A stretch of 64,000 nucleotides of DNA from Bacteroidales bacterium (GCA_012729335.1 JAAYDJ010000034.1:38237-102236), one strand, 5' to 3'. Shown: positions 45,750-55,596, counted from the first letter of the stretch. The notes: generated by a model not told the origin, from the letters alone. A program made the numbers and translations.

Positions 45750-47780
45750 CTAGTCATGTCTTTGGGCGACGGTGGTAACTGCTTTTTCCAATAGTTCAAG
45801 CCTTGCGACGATTGCGGCGTGATCGGCTTTCAATCTGTCGTTTTCTGCTTTCAGCTCTTTCATTGCATTGATCAGGGCGACATTCAGGGGGTGCATATTG
45901 AAATCGTAGTAACCATCGCTCCCCAGGCCGACGGCTTCGGGGAAAATGTCACGCACTTCCTGGGCGATGAAACCGATCTGTTCGGTTTTGTGGTCAAGCT
46001 GGCGTGGGTTATTTTCGGTGTAGTTAAAACGGACCGGTCTGAGAGCGATGATTTCGGAAAGTCCTTTCTCATAATTTCCGTTGATCGTTTTCAGCCGTCC
46101 GTCGGAGAGGTTGCTCCAGCTGCCGCCGCCTGTTTTTGCTGCGGACCCGTTTACTGCCAGATTGTAGTCTCCGGGGTTATCGGTATTGATACCCACTTTT
46201 CGGCCTTTTACAATCATGGCCACAAACCAGTTGGGATCGTACCCGTCACAGCGAAGCGAGTATCCTGCCCCCTGCTGGGTAGCCAGGAAAGCGCCGTCGG
46301 TTGAATTCACTATGGCATGCAGGGCGATGCCCGCTCCATGGGTGTTTTCGAAATAGCCGGTTGTGCCGCTGCTCCCCGATGCGCTGGAAGTCACCCGTAA
46401 CCTGTGTAATCCGGGTAGATTGGTGCCAATACCAACGTTACCGCTTACATAAAACTTACCACCCTCAAAATAGCCTGAAAAACCTTCGGCAGAGTTAACT
46501 AAACCACGTATGCCGTAGGTAACTCCCGTACTTGACGTTGCGTGGCCATATATGGCCCTGCCACTGATTGAGTTTGCCTCGCCGTAAAGGCCATATGTTC
46601 CGCCTGAGTTCGCTTTTGCCCATCCATAAACGCCAATCCCTGAAGAAGACTCACTCTGGCCCCAAACGCCATAGGTAGAACCAGAGGAAGCCAAAGCCCA
46701 GCCAAACACCCCCGTACCACTGGTTGATGAAGCATGGCCTCGTACACCAAAAGTGTTGCCCGTACTGGAAGTCGCCAAACCAAAAACCCCCCTCCCCTCA
46801 GAAGACTTGGTTTCGCCCTGAACGCCATAGCCAGGTCCGCTGGTGGCCGTTGCGGAACCATAAACACCCATGCTGCCGGAGGTGGACTGTGCTTCGCCCA
46901 TCAGTCCGTATGACCAGGAAGCACCCGCAGTCTGGGTATTGGAAACCTTAAATGCAGCACCTCCTGTGCCGGTGTTATCGCTGTAGGGGAGCGTCAGGCC
47001 AGTACCGGCCTGGAGGGTAATGGGTGTCCACGTGGTTCCGTTGAACTGTAAATACTGACCAGTTGTGGCACCCATGGAGTGGAGTTTTGCAGCCGTGACG
47101 GCACCATTGGCCAGGTCGGCAGTAGCTACAGCCCCATCGGCAATGCGGGCCGAAGTGATGGCATTGCTGGCTACCCCCAGCGGTGAAGCGGTGGTGCCAT
47201 TTCCCGTGAGCGAATTGTCGGAAACCGCAGCTTGGGTACCCCAGTTATCACCGCCGCTTCCAGATGAAGGAAGGGTTACTGATCCTCCCCCCCGGGAAAG
47301 ACTCAATACCGAGCCGCTCAGATTGATGACCTGGATTTCATTCAACGGATCGCTGTCGGCATCATTCACATTGTCGTTTTCCACCGTCTTAGCATGAAAA
47401 GCATAAGGAACAGCCAATAACTGGGTGGTCCCCAAAAGTGAAAATGTGTTGCCGTTGTTGGGGTCAAGTTCCACTTTCATGTAGTGTTTCTTCAGACCCC
47501 AGGCCGAAGGATCGAAGTTACCGCTTACCTTCGTACCCATGCCTACTTTCAGGTTGGCCAGACCAAATGCACCCGTCGGAGCCGAATGGGTTTCCACATA
47601 TGCTGCCGTACCGCTTTCGCTATCCTGCAAGATCGTAATACGGAATTTAACGGTTTTGTTGGCTATAATTTCTCCTGCCGTGTTCCGTACTACCGCCTGG
47701 TAGCTGAAACCTCCGGGAAACTGCGCAAATAATGTCATTCCCATAGCTACCCAGAGAAGGGTGATCATAAATTTCTTCAT
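45750..47780 (-). CDS. Exported repeat protein with C-terminal S74 (endosialidase chaperone) domain
   Basis: A 676-residue protein with a signal peptide (1-20). An N-terminal domain (FPGGFSYQAVVRNTAGEIIA to QLLAVPYAFHAKTV) is typical of Bacteroidota surface fibres. Residues about 260-440 hold short repeats (GTGVFGWALASSGSTYGVWG, GIGVYGWAKANSGGTYGLYG). The C-terminal 110 residues are an intramolecular chaperone of phage tail-spike type: LSDGRLKTI, where the Ser-Lys pair does self-cleavage, then IIALRPVRFNY, IGFIAQEV and a coiled coil (AMKELKAENDRLKADHAAI). The domain trimerises and cuts itself off in phage spikes. A trimeric surface fibre is inferred. Confidence 0.88.
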   Translation of the reverse strand: MKKFMITLLWVAMGMTLFAQFPGGFSYQAVVRNTAGEIIANKTVKFRITILQDSESGTAAYVETHSAPTGAFGLANLKVGMGTKVSGNFDPSAWGLKKHYMKVELDPNNGNTFSLLGTTQLLAVPYAFHAKTVENDNVNDADSDPLNEIQVINLSGSVLSLSRGGGSVTLPSSGSGGDNWGTQAAVSDNSLTGNGTTASPLGVASNAITSARIADGAVATADLANGAVTAAKLHSMGATTGQYLQFNGTTWTPITLQAGTGLTLPYSDNTGTGGAAFKVSNTQTAGASWSYGLMGEAQSTSGSMGVYGSATATSGPGYGVQGETKSSEGRGVFGLATSSTGNTFGVRGHASSTSGTGVFGWALASSGSTYGVWGQSESSSGIGVYGWAKANSGGTYGLYGEANSISGRAIYGHATSSTGVTYGIRGLVNSAEGFSGYFEGGKFYVSGNVGIGTNLPGLHRLRVTSSASGSSGTTGYFENTHGAGIALHAIVNSTDGAFLATQQGAGYSLRCDGYDPNWFVAMIVKGRKVGINTDNPGDYNLAVNGSAAKTGGGSWSNLSDGRLKTINGNYEKGLSEIIALRPVRFNYTENNPRQLDHKTEQIGFIAQEVRDIFPEAVGLGSDGYYDFNMHPLNVALINAMKELKAENDRLKADHAAIVARLELLEKAVTTVAQRHD

Positions 47781-47824
47781 AGTATTGGCTTTAATTTTTG
47801 CTTTACGGATTTTTGAACATAAGC

Positions 47825-49324
47825 CTATTGCGCCCCGTAACCTTCCACATTTCCGAACAGTTCAAGAGCCTCCTTCCAGGGATATTTATTGCAGAACATG
47901 GTCACCGAAGAACTCATGGTGCCCTGGAGGTTCATCCCCAGGATGGAGCGCCACTGGTTGGCGGCTGAGTTGCGGTCGAGGTCGGTTTGTTCGGAATAGC
48001 GGGCGTTGAGATAGCCGTCGAGATAGGCCTTGTGTACTTTCAGCGATTCGGGGATCTCGTTCCGGTTGCCGTTGGCACTGGCGATCTCCAGGTCACCGAA
48101 GTCGCCGGCGTCGATGCGCAGGCGGGTATTGCTGGCCGGACTGTAATGGAGGTCTTTGTCCTTGTTCACGAAAAAGATGTTGTGGTCGACCGAAACCCAT
48201 TCGTTTTTATTGAAGCGGGTGTGGTCGACCCCTGCCAGAATAGAGGCACCGATGATGTTGTGGTGGATGTTGTAATTGCATTTGGTCATCACCCGCACGC
48301 CATAGCCCATGTCGAGGAAGTCCTTGGTACGGCTCCAGGTGAAGAGGATGGTGTTGTAAGCCACCTCCACGTCACCACAGAGGGCCATGGTGTTGGGGCC
48401 GCCTGTGCTGGCGCAGGTGCCGTAGATTTCAACGGCCGCCATGCGGTTGCCCACGAAGACGTTGTTCTGCACGGTGAATGTACCGCTGCGGTGGCCCGCC
48501 TGCAGGGCGAAGCTGGCCCCATTTACGAAAACACAGTTCTGGATGGTCACATCCCCGCCGGTGGTGGCGCTCATAAACTGCAATAAGGGTTCGTCAACCG
48601 TGGGGTAACCTACCGGGGGCCGCTCCGTGGCGGGCAGCAACCTGCCGCCCCCCTCCACGCCTTCCACGATCCCTTCCTTCACATGGTAAGCATTGCGCTC
48701 ACCCCCGTCAAAGACCAGATGGTCGAGGACCGTGCCAGCCACATCTTTGGTGAATTTCAAAACTGCCTTCCGCGTCGACCGGGCACTTTCGTTGTCGGGC
48801 TGAATCACCGTGGGATGGTTCACGATATCCTGGGTGGTAAAGGTCTCGTCATAACTTCCATAGATCTTCACCGGCTTGTCACTCTCGATAAATCCTACGT
48901 TCAGGGTGCCCATTTCCACCCCTCCGGCCATGTATATGGTCGTTCCTGGTCCGGCCACGGCGATCGCCTTGTCAAGGTTCTTCAGCGGTGCCCCTTTGGA
49001 GCCGTCGTTCTTGTTGTTGCCATTCTGTTTGGACACATACAGCATTCCGCCTCCCGAAGCGGCCTTCACTGCGGCAGTGCCTGCACCGCCCCCCGCAGAG
49101 GTGGGGCCACCTGCAGATACTCCGGAGGATGAATTTCCGGACCCTCCCGGGGTAACCGCGCTTCCCGCACTTTTCGTCACCTCACCGGCGCCCTTATCCA
49201 CCGCCTTTTCGGTTTTTTCCATCACCTTTTTCCCCAGGTTTTTCAGGTTGCCCACCTGGGCCGATGCAGCAGCCGCCCAGAAAAAGAGCACCGATGCCAG
49301 AAGTAACAATTTAAAAGTCTTCAT
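47825..49324 (-). CDS. Exported right-handed parallel beta-helix protein
   Basis: A 499-residue protein with a signal peptide (1-22, ending ASAQ). A Lys/Gly/Ser-rich low-complexity stretch (about 30-95) is followed by a DUF1565-like start (LYVSKQNGNNKNDG, APLKNLDKAI) and beta-helix rungs (VTIQNCVFVNGASF, FTVQNNVFVGNRMAAVEIYG, NYNIHHNIIGASILAG). Such helices bind or cleave polysaccharides, but no lyase catalytic triad is recognisable. There is no sorting domain at the C-terminus (FGNVEGYGAQ), so it would stay periplasmic or rely on a partner for export. Same orientation as its T9SS neighbours. Confidence 0.8.
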   Translation of the reverse strand: MKTFKLLLLASVLFFWAAAASAQVGNLKNLGKKVMEKTEKAVDKGAGEVTKSAGSAVTPGGSGNSSSGVSAGGPTSAGGGAGTAAVKAASGGGMLYVSKQNGNNKNDGSKGAPLKNLDKAIAVAGPGTTIYMAGGVEMGTLNVGFIESDKPVKIYGSYDETFTTQDIVNHPTVIQPDNESARSTRKAVLKFTKDVAGTVLDHLVFDGGERNAYHVKEGIVEGVEGGGRLLPATERPPVGYPTVDEPLLQFMSATTGGDVTIQNCVFVNGASFALQAGHRSGTFTVQNNVFVGNRMAAVEIYGTCASTGGPNTMALCGDVEVAYNTILFTWSRTKDFLDMGYGVRVMTKCNYNIHHNIIGASILAGVDHTRFNKNEWVSVDHNIFFVNKDKDLHYSPASNTRLRIDAGDFGDLEIASANGNRNEIPESLKVHKAYLDGYLNARYSEQTDLDRNSAANQWRSILGMNLQGTMSSSVTMFCNKYPWKEALELFGNVEGYGAQ

Positions 49325-49408
49325 TTTCTTATTATTAACGGTTTATGATATTACTTTGTGCTTTATCGTCAGGAATTCCCCTGTCACCCGGGCCATTGCG
49401 GGAAGAGG

Positions 49409-52048
49409 CTATTTTTTAACTACCCTGAACACAGAACGCCTTGCGGAGGACTCCACCGACAGCAGGTAAATTCCCGGGTGATAATCCTTCAACAGTAAAA
49501 CTTCCGAAGTGGAGGCTGTGGTAAGGGTGTGCAACACCCTGCCCGACAAATCGATCAGCATGAGGGCAGAGGTTCCTGTCATTCCGGAGATGTAGAGCTG
49601 ATCTGCCGCCGGGTTGGGATATACTTTGATCCTTGCCTCTGTCGTCACAGGAGCAGCCGAAGGTATCGTCACCCTGATCTGCCAGTCGGCAGCCACGCCC
49701 GTCTCAGAGGTGACCCTTACCGTCACCGGGGTAGCAAAATTTAATACGGAACCGGAGGGGGGATTTGCAGAGGCTCCCTTTGAAAAGGTGAAATCTGCTT
49801 TAAGAGAAGCCAGCGAAACATCTTCGACCCTGGCAACTATTGTGCGGGCCGCAGGGTCGATCACAGGAGGAGACACCATGCCGGGTACAGAGAAGGTGAG
49901 GAGGTCATTTCCCGTCTCGTCCACCTTGTTGGTGAGTTGAATGGTCACATAGGCCGGAATGGTGGAGATACCATCGGAGACATTGACCACCAGTGAGAAA
50001 GCAGGATGGTCGTCGAAATCGAGGGCCGCAGGATTATGAACCACCAGTTGGTTCCCCTCCAGGCGGAATCCCTCCTCGCTGTTCCCCGAAATGAGGGTAT
50101 AAATCAGGGGTTTCCCCTCGGGATCGGAGGCGGTGATGCTTCCGGCTATGGTACCCTCCGGTGCATTTTCGGCCAGGGTGAAAGCGGCATTTTCCACCAC
50201 TGGCATTTTGTTGATCTTGCTCAGCGAGACCACCAGTTCCACCGCCGAAAAAAGGGTGCCATTGCTGGCCCTGACGGTCAGGGTGTACCGGCTCTTCTGA
50301 TCATAATTAAGCTGCGTGTGGTCGGCCACCACCAGCCTGTTATCCACAATGCCAAAAGCCCCGTTCTCGTTGCCCCCCTCCAGGGAATAGGTGACAGGCA
50401 GCTTTCCGGGATCCTCGGCGGTGAGGTACATCACCGTAAAACCATTGGGCACGGTTTCATCGATGGTGGTCGACAATTGCTGACCGGTAAACACCGGGGC
50501 TTCTTCGACATCCTCCACCGTCAGCACCAGCGCCTTTGTAAAGATGCCCCCTTTCATATCGCTGACCGTGACCAGGAAACGGAGCACCGGCGTCTTTTCA
50601 TAGTCGGCCGGAACGGTCATGTTGAGCACTTTTCCAAAAGGCTTGAAAATTCCGTTATCTGCATCATTGGTACCATCTCCCTGGGTCAGGGAAACATGGT
50701 GGACATCCTCCGTGTCCTCATCTTCGACCACAAGGGTGATGTCGTAGCGCTGATTTTCGCGGATGGAAGCCGGGTAAAAAGAGATCCCTGCAGGGGCATG
50801 GTTGCCGGGGACCATTACAGTGACCGGCAATTCTTCCGATTTGAGGGTCATGTCAGTCACTATGGTGTTGCTTACTTCAAACCGGTATACCCCGGCCTCC
50901 TGGGCAGTGGCCGAGGAGACCCCCCAGGAGGGATCATTGCCGGAATAGATCTCTGTATTGTTGCGGAACCACTTGTAGCGGTTGTTGTTTCCCCCGGGAG
51001 CATACACCGACAGGGTGGCAGCATTCAGGGTCAGCGGGTCACCGGCATTCACCTGCACACTTTTCTGCGTCAAAGGAAATTGCTTGTTGGTGGTGTAACT
51101 CTTACTCGTGAGGTCATTGATTTTTACGATGTGGGGTTCCAGGCCTTCAAATGTGAAATAGTTGTTTCCGAGACCGATCCTTTGGAGCTGTGCTGTAAAC
51201 ATACCCGCCGGCAACGGGCCCGAACAGCGGTTTTCATCCAGATAAACCGAAGTGAGTTGGGGGAGATTTCCCCACGACGCGGGGATGGAGCCCTCCAGCC
51301 GGTTATTTTCGAACCTGATGTTTTTCAGCTCTTTGCAACTGTCGAGGGTGGGCAGGGAGCCGGTAAAATCGTTCCGGGAAAATTCGGCCCCATACAATTT
51401 GCTCCTTTTACTGAGGGAGGCAGGGATTTGTCCTGTCAGTTGGTTTTTCGAGATATAAAACATGTAGAGGTCTGGCCAGGCATCGAAAACATCGGGTAAT
51501 GCGCCGGTCAGTCCGCTCTCCGACAGGTAAACGATGCCCAGCTTAGGCCAGTTCTGAAGAATGGAAGCCGGGAAAGGGATTTGAAGGGGATTCCTGGACA
51601 AGTACAAATACTTCATGTTTACCAGGTTCGCCATAGAAGCGGGCAGCGGCCCGGTGAACTTGTTTGTGGAAAGTGTCAGTCCTTCAAGATTGACCAGGTT
51701 ACCTATTTCATCGGGGATGCGCCCCTCCAACTGGTCATTGTCTACTTCAAGATTCTTCAGCCAGGCCAGATCTCCAATCTGAGGAGGGAGATACCCTCCC
51801 TTGAGGTTGCTGCTCATTCCGATTTTGGTCACATGGCCATCGGTAATGACGAGGCCAAACCAGGAGCCATTCACATCGGCAGCCGTGGCCGTGGTGTTGA
51901 TGTTTTCCCAGCCGGTGCGGTTTTTCCAGTTGTTCCCGTCTGTGGCGTTGTAAAAAGCTTTCAGTGCCTGGAACTCTTTTTCAGTGACCTGCGCATGGAG
52001 CATCAGACATGTCATCAAGAACAGGGTTAAAAGGTAGATTTTCTTCAC
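49409..52048 (-). CDS. T9SS-secreted leucine-rich repeat/cadherin-like protein
   Basis: An 879-residue exported protein translated from a GTG start (no ATG nearby). The signal peptide ends HAQ. The LRR cap FQALKAFYNATDGNNWKN opens about ten plant-type LRRs to residue 300 (GYLPPQIGDLAWLKNLEVD, GSIPASWGNLPQLTSVYLD). An Ig-like domain (YKWFRNNTEIYSG) and two or three cadherin-like domains follow (425-715, with FGIVDNRLVVADHTQLNYD). A domain of unknown type lies before the T9SS sorting domain at about 805-879 (VYPNPAADQLYI, LSGRVLHTL, YHPGIYLLSVE, FRVVKK). An adhesion or binding role is inferred from the domains. It begins 10 bases after the lipoprotein gene. Confidence 0.9.
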   Translation of the reverse strand: MKKIYLLTLFLMTCLMLHAQVTEKEFQALKAFYNATDGNNWKNRTGWENINTTATAADVNGSWFGLVITDGHVTKIGMSSNLKGGYLPPQIGDLAWLKNLEVDNDQLEGRIPDEIGNLVNLEGLTLSTNKFTGPLPASMANLVNMKYLYLSRNPLQIPFPASILQNWPKLGIVYLSESGLTGALPDVFDAWPDLYMFYISKNQLTGQIPASLSKRSKLYGAEFSRNDFTGSLPTLDSCKELKNIRFENNRLEGSIPASWGNLPQLTSVYLDENRCSGPLPAGMFTAQLQRIGLGNNYFTFEGLEPHIVKINDLTSKSYTTNKQFPLTQKSVQVNAGDPLTLNAATLSVYAPGGNNNRYKWFRNNTEIYSGNDPSWGVSSATAQEAGVYRFEVSNTIVTDMTLKSEELPVTVMVPGNHAPAGISFYPASIRENQRYDITLVVEDEDTEDVHHVSLTQGDGTNDADNGIFKPFGKVLNMTVPADYEKTPVLRFLVTVSDMKGGIFTKALVLTVEDVEEAPVFTGQQLSTTIDETVPNGFTVMYLTAEDPGKLPVTYSLEGGNENGAFGIVDNRLVVADHTQLNYDQKSRYTLTVRASNGTLFSAVELVVSLSKINKMPVVENAAFTLAENAPEGTIAGSITASDPEGKPLIYTLISGNSEEGFRLEGNQLVVHNPAALDFDDHPAFSLVVNVSDGISTIPAYVTIQLTNKVDETGNDLLTFSVPGMVSPPVIDPAARTIVARVEDVSLASLKADFTFSKGASANPPSGSVLNFATPVTVRVTSETGVAADWQIRVTIPSAAPVTTEARIKVYPNPAADQLYISGMTGTSALMLIDLSGRVLHTLTTASTSEVLLLKDYHPGIYLLSVESSARRSVFRVVKK

Positions 52049-52058
52049 AATGTGGTAA

Positions 52059-52406
52059 TTAGCGGTTTTTATTCTTCATCATTCTGATGACCAAAGGGTC
52101 GTCGGTATAGAGTTCCCTCCAGACAAGCAGGGAATCGTCGTTCATCATCCTGCTGAAAAGGTGTTTTCCCTCCCTGCTTTCCAGGATGACGCGGTCCTTG
52201 CTTCCCAGGTAACCAAAGGTCACCGAATCCCTTCCCCTGGAGAAGACGAGGGAATCCTTGCGAAACGACATGGTCATCCCGGGTTGCACCCCCAGTACGG
52301 CCGAGGAGACTTCCATGACCTGCCATCCCTTTGCCTCAGGAGCATCAGGCTGATCACATCGGGTCATGAGAAATAACAGTGGGATCAAGAAAACAAGGCG
52401 TTGCAT
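52059..52406 (-). CDS. Small lipoprotein of unknown function
   Basis: A 115-residue lipoprotein: the signal ends LMTRC (Cys17), followed by DQPDAPEAKGW. The mature part looks like a small beta-barrel or lipocalin-like fold (SFRKDSLVFSRGRDSVTFGY, RVILESREGKHLFSRM). It starts a run of same-strand exported genes and is 10 bases ahead of the LRR gene. The LytTR regulator gene lies 124 bases upstream. No family is recognised. Confidence 0.65.
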   Translation of the reverse strand: MQRLVFLIPLLFLMTRCDQPDAPEAKGWQVMEVSSAVLGVQPGMTMSFRKDSLVFSRGRDSVTFGYLGSKDRVILESREGKHLFSRMMNDDSLLVWRELYTDDPLVIRMMKNKNR

Positions 52407-52529
52407 TTGATTATTGGTTTCAGTTAGTACAAGGTATCCCCTTTAGGGCATCCTTACCGGAGAAGGGTGGTCAACGGCATATGAGGCGGGGTGAACGGCA
52501 GGGTGGAAGGGGTGAACGGCTATCGCGCT

Positions 52530-53447
52530 TCAGACTCTTTTGACGGAGTCAAGGAAAGCTTTCCGGAAGCTTCGGCCCACCGGAGCCTGGCGCCCTTTCA
52601 GGGAAACAGTTTGTTCCCCTTCATGGTAGGCGTCGAGGTGGCGGAGGTTGATGTAAAATCCCCGGTGAACCTGAATAAAATAAGGGGGAAGCTGGCTGCA
52701 GAACTCCTTTAGGGTGGTCCGGCAGGAGATTTCCTTTTTTTCAAAAACCAGTGCGATGTAGTTTTCACCGTCGGCTCTGACCATGAGAAGGTCTTCGGGA
52801 TGAATCCTGACCAGTTTATCGCCGACGCGGGTAAAAATGGGGGCAGGGGATGGGGTGGTTGACCATTGTTCGGGGGAAGACCATCCCCCTGTGTGGGCAG
52901 TCCGGAGCTTCTCAGGGGTCCGGGGAAGTAATCCCGGGGCAGACGAGGCCACCCCAGCGGCAGCAGGCAGCGGTGCATTCCCTCCTGAGGGAGAGATTCC
53001 GGAGGAAGTAAGGGGGGGTGTGGGAAGTCCGGATGAGTGCATTCCGGAAGCCTCATTGCAGGATGGGGGAATGGAAGAGGAAACGGAGTGCAGGGCGATT
53101 TCCACGGCAGCCCTGAGGTTAACGGGATCGACAGGTTTGCGCAGGTATCCGGCGGGTTGGGTTTCGACGGCCTGCCTGATCACTTCCTCCCGGGTAAAGG
53201 AGGTGATGAATATGTGAGGAATTCCGAGTTCGCGCCGGACGCGGCCGGCCACGGTGATGCCATTGTTAAATCCCGGCAGGGCAATGTCGGCCAGCAAGAC
53301 ATCGGGGTGGGAGGCCTCAATAAGTTCAAAAGCCAGGTCGGCATCGCCGCACTCGCCTGCCAGATCCAATCCCGCCTCCTCCAGGGCGATTTTCAGCGCC
53401 TCGGCATGGATCATCTCGTCTTCCAGTATAAATACCCTGGTGCTCAT
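52530..53447 (-). CDS. LytTR-family response regulator with an unusually long linker
   Basis: A 305-residue regulator. The receiver (1-120) has ILEDEM and phosphoacceptor Asp54 (LLADIALPG), with FITSFTREE and YLRKPVD. The LytTR DNA-binding domain (about 205-305) has IFTRVGDKLVRIHPEDLLMV, RTTLKEFCSQLP, FIQVHRGFYINLRHL and VGRSFRKAF. The 85-residue linker between them is Ser/Pro/Gly-rich and repetitive in character, far longer than the usual 10-25. It overlaps the end of the histidine kinase gene by 4 bases (ATGA), so the two are translationally coupled. Its nearest targets would be the exported-protein cluster downstream. Confidence 0.92.
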   Translation of the reverse strand: MSTRVFILEDEMIHAEALKIALEEAGLDLAGECGDADLAFELIEASHPDVLLADIALPGFNNGITVAGRVRRELGIPHIFITSFTREEVIRQAVETQPAGYLRKPVDPVNLRAAVEIALHSVSSSIPPSCNEASGMHSSGLPTPPLTSSGISPSGGNAPLPAAAGVASSAPGLLPRTPEKLRTAHTGGWSSPEQWSTTPSPAPIFTRVGDKLVRIHPEDLLMVRADGENYIALVFEKKEISCRTTLKEFCSQLPPYFIQVHRGFYINLRHLDAYHEGEQTVSLKGRQAPVGRSFRKAFLDSVKRV

Positions 53448-55576
53448 CGCTCTTGGGATGGAAGGTTCACCCTGATGACGGTCCCTTTTCCGGGCAGGCT
53501 TTCCGCGGTGACGGAGCCGCGGTTGCGGGCCACGTGCTCGGCCACCAGACCCAGTCCGAGGCCTGTACCCCGCTCCCCGTCGGTACCCCGCCGCACCTCT
53601 TTCATCCCCGATGCAAAGAGACCGGTCAGGGTAGCCTCATCCATGCCGCAGCCGTTATCTGCCACCTCCAGGGTGGTGGTTCCGTTGTCGCGGTATGTAC
53701 GCAACACCACCTGGCCGTTGGAGGTAAACTTAAGCGCATTGCTGACCAGATTCCGCAGAATCAGGTGAAAGCTGCCCGCATCGCACCACACCGTCTCTTC
53801 CCCCATCTGCACGATCATTTCATTGGATTTGCCGGCGGCATACTCCTTCATCAGTTCCACCACCTTCAGGGTCTCCTCTTTCACCTGAACCAGCTCTTTT
53901 TCAGGCTCAATACCCTCCATCTGCAACAGGGACCAGTGAAGCAGGTTATCCAGCATTCCGGAGAGGACCTTGGCATTCTTACTGATTTCGGGAGCCAGGG
54001 GAAGGAGCTTTCCGGGTTCACCCTTGGCAAGATAATGGGTGATGACGCGGGCGCTGCTCTGATAAGCCGACGTGGCATTGCGCAGGTCGTGGGAGATGAT
54101 GCCGAAGAGGCGGTTCTGGGTTTTGTTGAGCCGGTCGAGTTCTTCGTTTTGGCGGGTCAGGGTGGCCTTCTGTTTTCTGACGGTGTGATAGAGGCCATAG
54201 AGCCCGGCCAGGGAAAGCATCATCAGAGCCAATCCGGCGATGGCCCAGTTACGCTCTTTTTTCCGGAAGGCCACCTCCCTCACCTGCAGGGCGTTCTCGG
54301 CCTCCAGGCGGCTGATCTCGGCCTCCTTGCCGGCGGTCTGGTATTGTACTTCCAGCTCTTCCACCTTACCCGACACCTCCAGGCTGAACACCGAATCGCG
54401 GGTGGCGGTGAAGAGTTCATGATAGCGGAGGGCTTCATCATTCTCCCCGCGGCTTTTATGGAAACGGTAGAGCAGGTCATAGCTGTGGGCGCGTTCGGTC
54501 AGGGATCCTCCCTCCCTGGCATAGGCCAGCGACCGCTGGAGATGTTCCAGTGCCAGTGTGGGATTTCCCTGTTGCAGATAATGCTGTCCCAGGCCGCCAT
54601 GGATTTTGGTGAGCAGGGGAACCTGGCCGGTTTCACGGCCGTACTTCTCGGCCAGGAGCAGGCATTCGCCGGCTTGCCGGTGGTCACCCAGGGCCGCCCG
54701 GGAAGTGGCCAGGTTGAACCAGCGTGTTCCCAGCCGCAACACCAGACCTTCCGCCTCATCAATGGCTTTGGCCCTCTCAATCCAGCGGATGGCCTCCCGG
54801 TGACGCCCCATCAGCTGGTTTACCATGCCGATGTTGTTGTACCGCACCGACAGGGTAGGCCGATCGGCTGCCGTATCGAGCAGGGCCACCGACCGGAAAT
54901 AATAATCCAGACCGGTCTCATATTTGCCCCAGTCGACATATATCCGCCCCAGGTTGTTCAGGGAGCTGGACTGCCGGGGAATACTCCCGGTTTCCTGGTC
55001 TATCTGAAAGGCTTGCTGATAAAAAAAGATGGCCTCTTCATATTTGCCTTCCATATAATTCAGCGAACCCATGTTGCTGAAGGCATCGGCCAGACTTTCC
55101 CTGTCGCCGGTGCCCCCCAGAAAGGTAATGGCCTTCTCCAGGGCATCACGCGATTCCCTGCGGCGGCCCAGGTCCATATAAATAATCCCCAGATCGTTGC
55201 AGGCCGATCCCGTAAACAGGGAGTCGACGGGAGCGAGGTTCCCGGCAAGGCGGACGGCCCCGGCCAGATACTCCCCTGACTGCCGGAGACTGTCGTTGTA
55301 ATAATAGCCGTCTGACACCTGCCGGTAAACCCTGGCCAGCAATAACGTGCCGGGGACTTTCTGACGGGCTTCACTGAGCAGTGCCAGCGAAAAGGCCAGA
55401 AGCTCCTCAGGCTCCCCCGCCAGGTAATCACACACCTGCAACCCTGTTTCAATACGTTCAATTCCCTTCCCGCCTGAAAATTTGAGGCGCAATTCCTCCA
55501 GCCCCGGCTGCGGGGTGCCCTTATAAAACAGAAACACACAAACAATGGCTAAAATACCACGCAGAGAGTCAGCCAT
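53444..55576 (-). CDS. TPR-containing sensor histidine kinase
   Basis: A 710-residue kinase. A short signal or membrane start (5-20) is followed by TPR repeats (about 60-390; YMEGKYEEAIFFYQQAFQID, NNLGRIYVDWGKYETGLDYY), a coiled coil (400-440), a membrane segment (443-463) and the kinase. The H-box is FGIISHDLRNATSAY with His496; the ATPase has NLVSNALKF, VADNGCGMDE and GERGTGLGLGLV. The TPR region would lie in the periplasm and sense protein partners or envelope state. The classic HisKA H-box with an RR of LytTR type is a mixed pairing, common in Bacteroidota. A -7 box lies 21 bases before the ATG. Confidence 0.93.
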   Translation of the reverse strand: MADSLRGILAIVCVFLFYKGTPQPGLEELRLKFSGGKGIERIETGLQVCDYLAGEPEELLAFSLALLSEARQKVPGTLLLARVYRQVSDGYYYNDSLRQSGEYLAGAVRLAGNLAPVDSLFTGSACNDLGIIYMDLGRRRESRDALEKAITFLGGTGDRESLADAFSNMGSLNYMEGKYEEAIFFYQQAFQIDQETGSIPRQSSSLNNLGRIYVDWGKYETGLDYYFRSVALLDTAADRPTLSVRYNNIGMVNQLMGRHREAIRWIERAKAIDEAEGLVLRLGTRWFNLATSRAALGDHRQAGECLLLAEKYGRETGQVPLLTKIHGGLGQHYLQQGNPTLALEHLQRSLAYAREGGSLTERAHSYDLLYRFHKSRGENDEALRYHELFTATRDSVFSLEVSGKVEELEVQYQTAGKEAEISRLEAENALQVREVAFRKKERNWAIAGLALMMLSLAGLYGLYHTVRKQKATLTRQNEELDRLNKTQNRLFGIISHDLRNATSAYQSSARVITHYLAKGEPGKLLPLAPEISKNAKVLSGMLDNLLHWSLLQMEGIEPEKELVQVKEETLKVVELMKEYAAGKSNEMIVQMGEETVWCDAGSFHLILRNLVSNALKFTSNGQVVLRTYRDNGTTTLEVADNGCGMDEATLTGLFASGMKEVRRGTDGERGTGLGLGLVAEHVARNRGSVTAESLPGKGTVIRVNLPSQER

Positions 55577-55596
55577 ATACCCAGGGGTGTTTTTAC

